DNA of 64,000 nucleotides from Coriobacteriaceae bacterium AM113-163. GTDB taxonomy: Bacteria; Actinomycetota; Coriobacteriia; Coriobacteriales; Coriobacteriaceae. Numbering within the stretch: the first letter of the stretch is position 1; each line of letters begins with the position of its first letter. Below the pieces are notes generated by a model that saw nothing but the letters and a program-made list of their open reading frames with translations, was not told the DNA's origin and made no database searches. Location of the stretch: the NCBI GenBank assembly GCA_027673765.1, contig JAQDWB010000006.1:62001-126000 (forward strand), written 5' to 3'. Positions 61,854 to 64,000 of this stretch are shown in pieces. The translations under genes were made by a program, and so were the position numbers.

Positions 61854-63656
61854 CTACGCCACGATTTGCCAGCGCGGAACAATCACGTAGCTCAGGTCGT
61901 TGCCGGGGATAAAGATGTGCTCGCCGGGGTGAAGGTCGGCATGTTCGCCGCAGGCAACGTGGCGGTTCTCGATCCACGCGCCAGCGGGGTTGTGAACGAT
62001 TGCGCGCAGCGAGCTATCCTCGCGTATGCGCAGGTCGAGCACCCATCTGCCGATATCGGCGCTGCTGAGGATAATGGCTTTGACGCCTGCGCCATCCTCG
62101 GGCGTATCGAACGCGCGCGGGTCGCGGCCCAGGCGGCACGCGCGGCAGCCGTCGAGGGGCACCGTCTTCCAAAGTGCCTCGCTGCCGGGTGCCGGGCGGT
62201 CGCCGGCGGGTGCGATGGAAATCTCGAGCGCGAGCGTGCGGTTGAGCCCGGCGGGCATGGGGGCGCCGCTTGCTGGCGGCTCAATCTGCGTGCTGCCGAA
62301 TCCCTGCTCGGCGGTGGCGGCACCCAGGCCGGCACGGTCGAGTTCCATGTCGTGGGCGATGCCGTACAGCACGGCGGCGAGCTGCGGCCCCAGGTAGTGG
62401 TTCACGATATAGCTTGCCTGCTCGCGCACGAAGACACCGCGATCGGTACGGCCGCTTTTCTTTTGGAGCCAGTTGAACATCCAACAGGCCTTGCTCAGGT
62501 CACGGCGGAGCGTCTGCCGTAGCAGGCGAAACTCGACGAGGCCGTTTTCGTTGCCGGCAGCGGCGGCGGCCAAGGCAAGTGTGGCGTCATCGACGGCGTG
62601 GATGGTCCCACCGGGCGTGGTCGCCGTGCTGCACTCCCAAATCCAGCGGGCGAGCAGCTGGCCGGCCTGTTGCCAGGCGGCCGAGTCGTCCGCGGCGATC
62701 GGGGTGCGCCGCGCGGATGCATCTTCGGCGCGGCCTTGGGTGAACTTCCAGAGCCAACCGGTGCGTGCGAGCTCAACGCGACACGCGGGCATTGCGCCCG
62801 CCTGTCCCGCCAAAATGTCGACATTGCCTTCGATAGCGGTGAAAAACGTGCGTTTGGCCAGGTATTTGATCCAGTCGGCGCCCGCCTTGCGATTGGCCGG
62901 CTTGGGTGTTGAGGGAATGCTGCCGAGCTGCGGCTCGGCAAGCGGAAGCTCGGCATCCGAAGCTTCCGAATAACCGGGCGCGTCCAGCAGCGTGCCGATG
63001 CGGCGCTGCGTCTTTGCAAAATTGCGATTACGGACGATGGGCTGAAAGGCATCCCAATCGCCGCGGTCGATAAAGGCGAGCGTGGCGGGGTCGATGCCGC
63101 CACGCTGGTCGTATGAGCCCATCTTGATGCAGGTGCTGCGCAGCAGGGCGCTTTCGTTTTCGAGCACGGCATATTGCAGGCAGAGCATGCCGATCTGGCG
63201 ACGCAGCAGCTTGGGATCGGGCTCGCGGGTGTCGGGCGTGCTGACTTCGATGCCCGCCGGTTCGTCTGCAGCGCTCCAAGGATCGCAGCCTCCGTGCTCC
63301 AAAAACAGCAGACAGGCAGCAGTGCTTCCCGTTAGCGCGCGGGGCCGAAACTCGGCATCGTTTGCCATGCTGCCGCAAAGTACCTGTTCGGGCGAAGCCG
63401 AGCGGCGACGCACCGTAAAGTAGTCGCCCAAAAAGCTCTCGAGTTCGTCGCGGGCGCGCTCTGCGGCAGCTCCCGCGCCGGCCTGTGCGAGCACCTCGCT
63501 TACCTGCGCGCCCGCGTGATACCAATCGACGTCGATGGCGTAGACAACCTCGTCACCGAGTGCTTGGGCGCACCATGCGCCAAAGCCGCGGCTGGTCAGG
63601 GCATCGAGCTGCTCAAACAGCTCGGCATAGGCATTGTGGGGCGCGGCGCTGGCCAT
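61854..63656 (-). CDS. Unknown protein with FHA-like C-terminal domain
   Basis: The 600-residue, alanine-rich protein has no family that I recognise for its first 480 residues. These are mostly helical, with many tryptophans and no membrane segment. The last 110 residues alternate short hydrophobic strands and end with RIREDSSLRAIVHNPAG, IENRHVACGEHADLHPGEHI and SYVIVPRW, a pattern like a forkhead-associated domain, although the usual serine-histidine recognition pair is not clear. AAAGGACAT precedes the start at 63656. The gene is 57 nt upstream of coaX on the same strand and may be cotranscribed. Confidence 0.6.
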   Translation of the reverse strand: MASAAPHNAYAELFEQLDALTSRGFGAWCAQALGDEVVYAIDVDWYHAGAQVSEVLAQAGAGAAAERARDELESFLGDYFTVRRRSASPEQVLCGSMANDAEFRPRALTGSTAACLLFLEHGGCDPWSAADEPAGIEVSTPDTREPDPKLLRRQIGMLCLQYAVLENESALLRSTCIKMGSYDQRGGIDPATLAFIDRGDWDAFQPIVRNRNFAKTQRRIGTLLDAPGYSEASDAELPLAEPQLGSIPSTPKPANRKAGADWIKYLAKRTFFTAIEGNVDILAGQAGAMPACRVELARTGWLWKFTQGRAEDASARRTPIAADDSAAWQQAGQLLARWIWECSTATTPGGTIHAVDDATLALAAAAAGNENGLVEFRLLRQTLRRDLSKACWMFNWLQKKSGRTDRGVFVREQASYIVNHYLGPQLAAVLYGIAHDMELDRAGLGAATAEQGFGSTQIEPPASGAPMPAGLNRTLALEISIAPAGDRPAPGSEALWKTVPLDGCRACRLGRDPRAFDTPEDGAGVKAIILSSADIGRWVLDLRIREDSSLRAIVHNPAGAWIENRHVACGEHADLHPGEHIFIPGNDLSYVIVPRWQIVA

Positions 63657-63697
63657 GGGATGTCCTTTCGCGATTACTTAGCTTCGCAGGGTATCAG

Positions 63698-64000
63698 ATG
63701 CCGCCCATGATGGCGCGTACGACCGTGAGCGGTGGGCGACGTCGTTCAGCTGAAACGCGCGGTGCGGGTGTGCGGTCGCGTCCGGGTAGGCCCGCCGACA
63801 AGTTGGGCGAGCGGACGGAGGATGCCATGGATGCCCAAGGTGTGCTGAACAGTGTGTGGGAGCCGTTGTGCCGCGCGGCGCGCGGACGGCTGGATGCCGA
63901 GGCCGAGCTGGATCGATTTGCTGCGCGCGTGGAGCGCGTGCTTGCTCCACGGCCTGGCGCGGCCCGCGCGGCGGGGGACCAGGCCGCCGGCGACCAGACG
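63698..64000 (+). CDS. Start of an unidentified gene (partial at window end)
   Basis: The frame is open from ATG 63698 to the last base. Alternative starts are ATG 63707, 63710 and 63827; the last has GGAGG five bases upstream and begins MDAQGVLNSVWEPLC, a more protein-like start than the Arg/Gly-rich stretch before it. No family is recognised. It is divergent from the FHA-like gene. Confidence 0.4.
   Translation, partial: MPPMMARTTVSGGRRRSAETRGAGVRSRPGRPADKLGERTEDAMDAQGVLNSVWEPLCRAARGRLDAEAELDRFAARVERVLAPRPGAARAAGDQAAGDQT

Overview
The window is most likely chromosomal DNA of a gut coriobacterium close to Collinsella (Actinomycetota). This is inferred from the high GC content, the DHPS-HPPK fusion, the very large sortase-anchored mucin-type glycosidase, the gene order glmU-prs-pth and the many zinc-ribbon membrane proteins; no rRNA marker is present. 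I saw no CRISPR array, prophage module or recognisable transposase.

Layout. 0-8 kb: tail of an unknown gene, a structured RNA element, a fused ABC exporter, a membrane protein of unknown function, and carAB behind a PyrR-type RNA hairpin that overlaps the ribosome-binding region. 8.4-17.5 kb: a 2137-residue GH31 glycosidase with an IPNTG sorting signal, purE, a class B sortase and a MoaE-like gene. 17.6-22.7 kb: a CmpB-family membrane protein and the purine genes purF, purM and purN. 22.9-36.6 kb: an accessory block of zinc-ribbon membrane proteins, an SPFH-zinc-ribbon protein with its partners, a DUF234-type ATPase, a zinc-finger/HTH protein and a degenerate tRNA-Ser-like sequence. 36.9-44.4 kb: a RelB/PIN toxin-antitoxin pair, an orphan PTS EIIA, a PrsA-like foldase, yqeY, a polar amino acid ABC importer and a cytidylate-kinase-like gene. 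44.8-52.6 kb (minus strand): NfnAB-type flavoprotein pair, pth, a nuclease-like gene, prs and glmU. 52.7-56 kb: an ECF vitamin transporter (T, fused A-A', S). 56.5-64 kb: exonuclease III, a sirtuin, folP-folK, a BirA-like protein, coaX, an FHA-like protein and the start of another gene.

Two non-coding systems stand out. First, an approximately 150-nt element occurs twice (81-230 on plus; 40149-40298 on minus). Its single-stranded blocks are conserved while its helices differ in sequence but keep pairing, which is the signature of a functional structured RNA. Second, the intergenic spaces carry many inverted-repeat-bounded elements of fixed size. Three copies of 201-202 bp share a 23-bp terminal inverted repeat. 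Two of these bracket a PD-(D/E)XK-like nuclease gene that splits the normally contiguous prs-pth pair. A different 200-bp element abuts the pth stop codon, and an apparently related inverted-repeat element is read in frame as the linker of the ECF ATPase. Together they suggest an undescribed foldback or MITE-like mobile family with a candidate nuclease partner.
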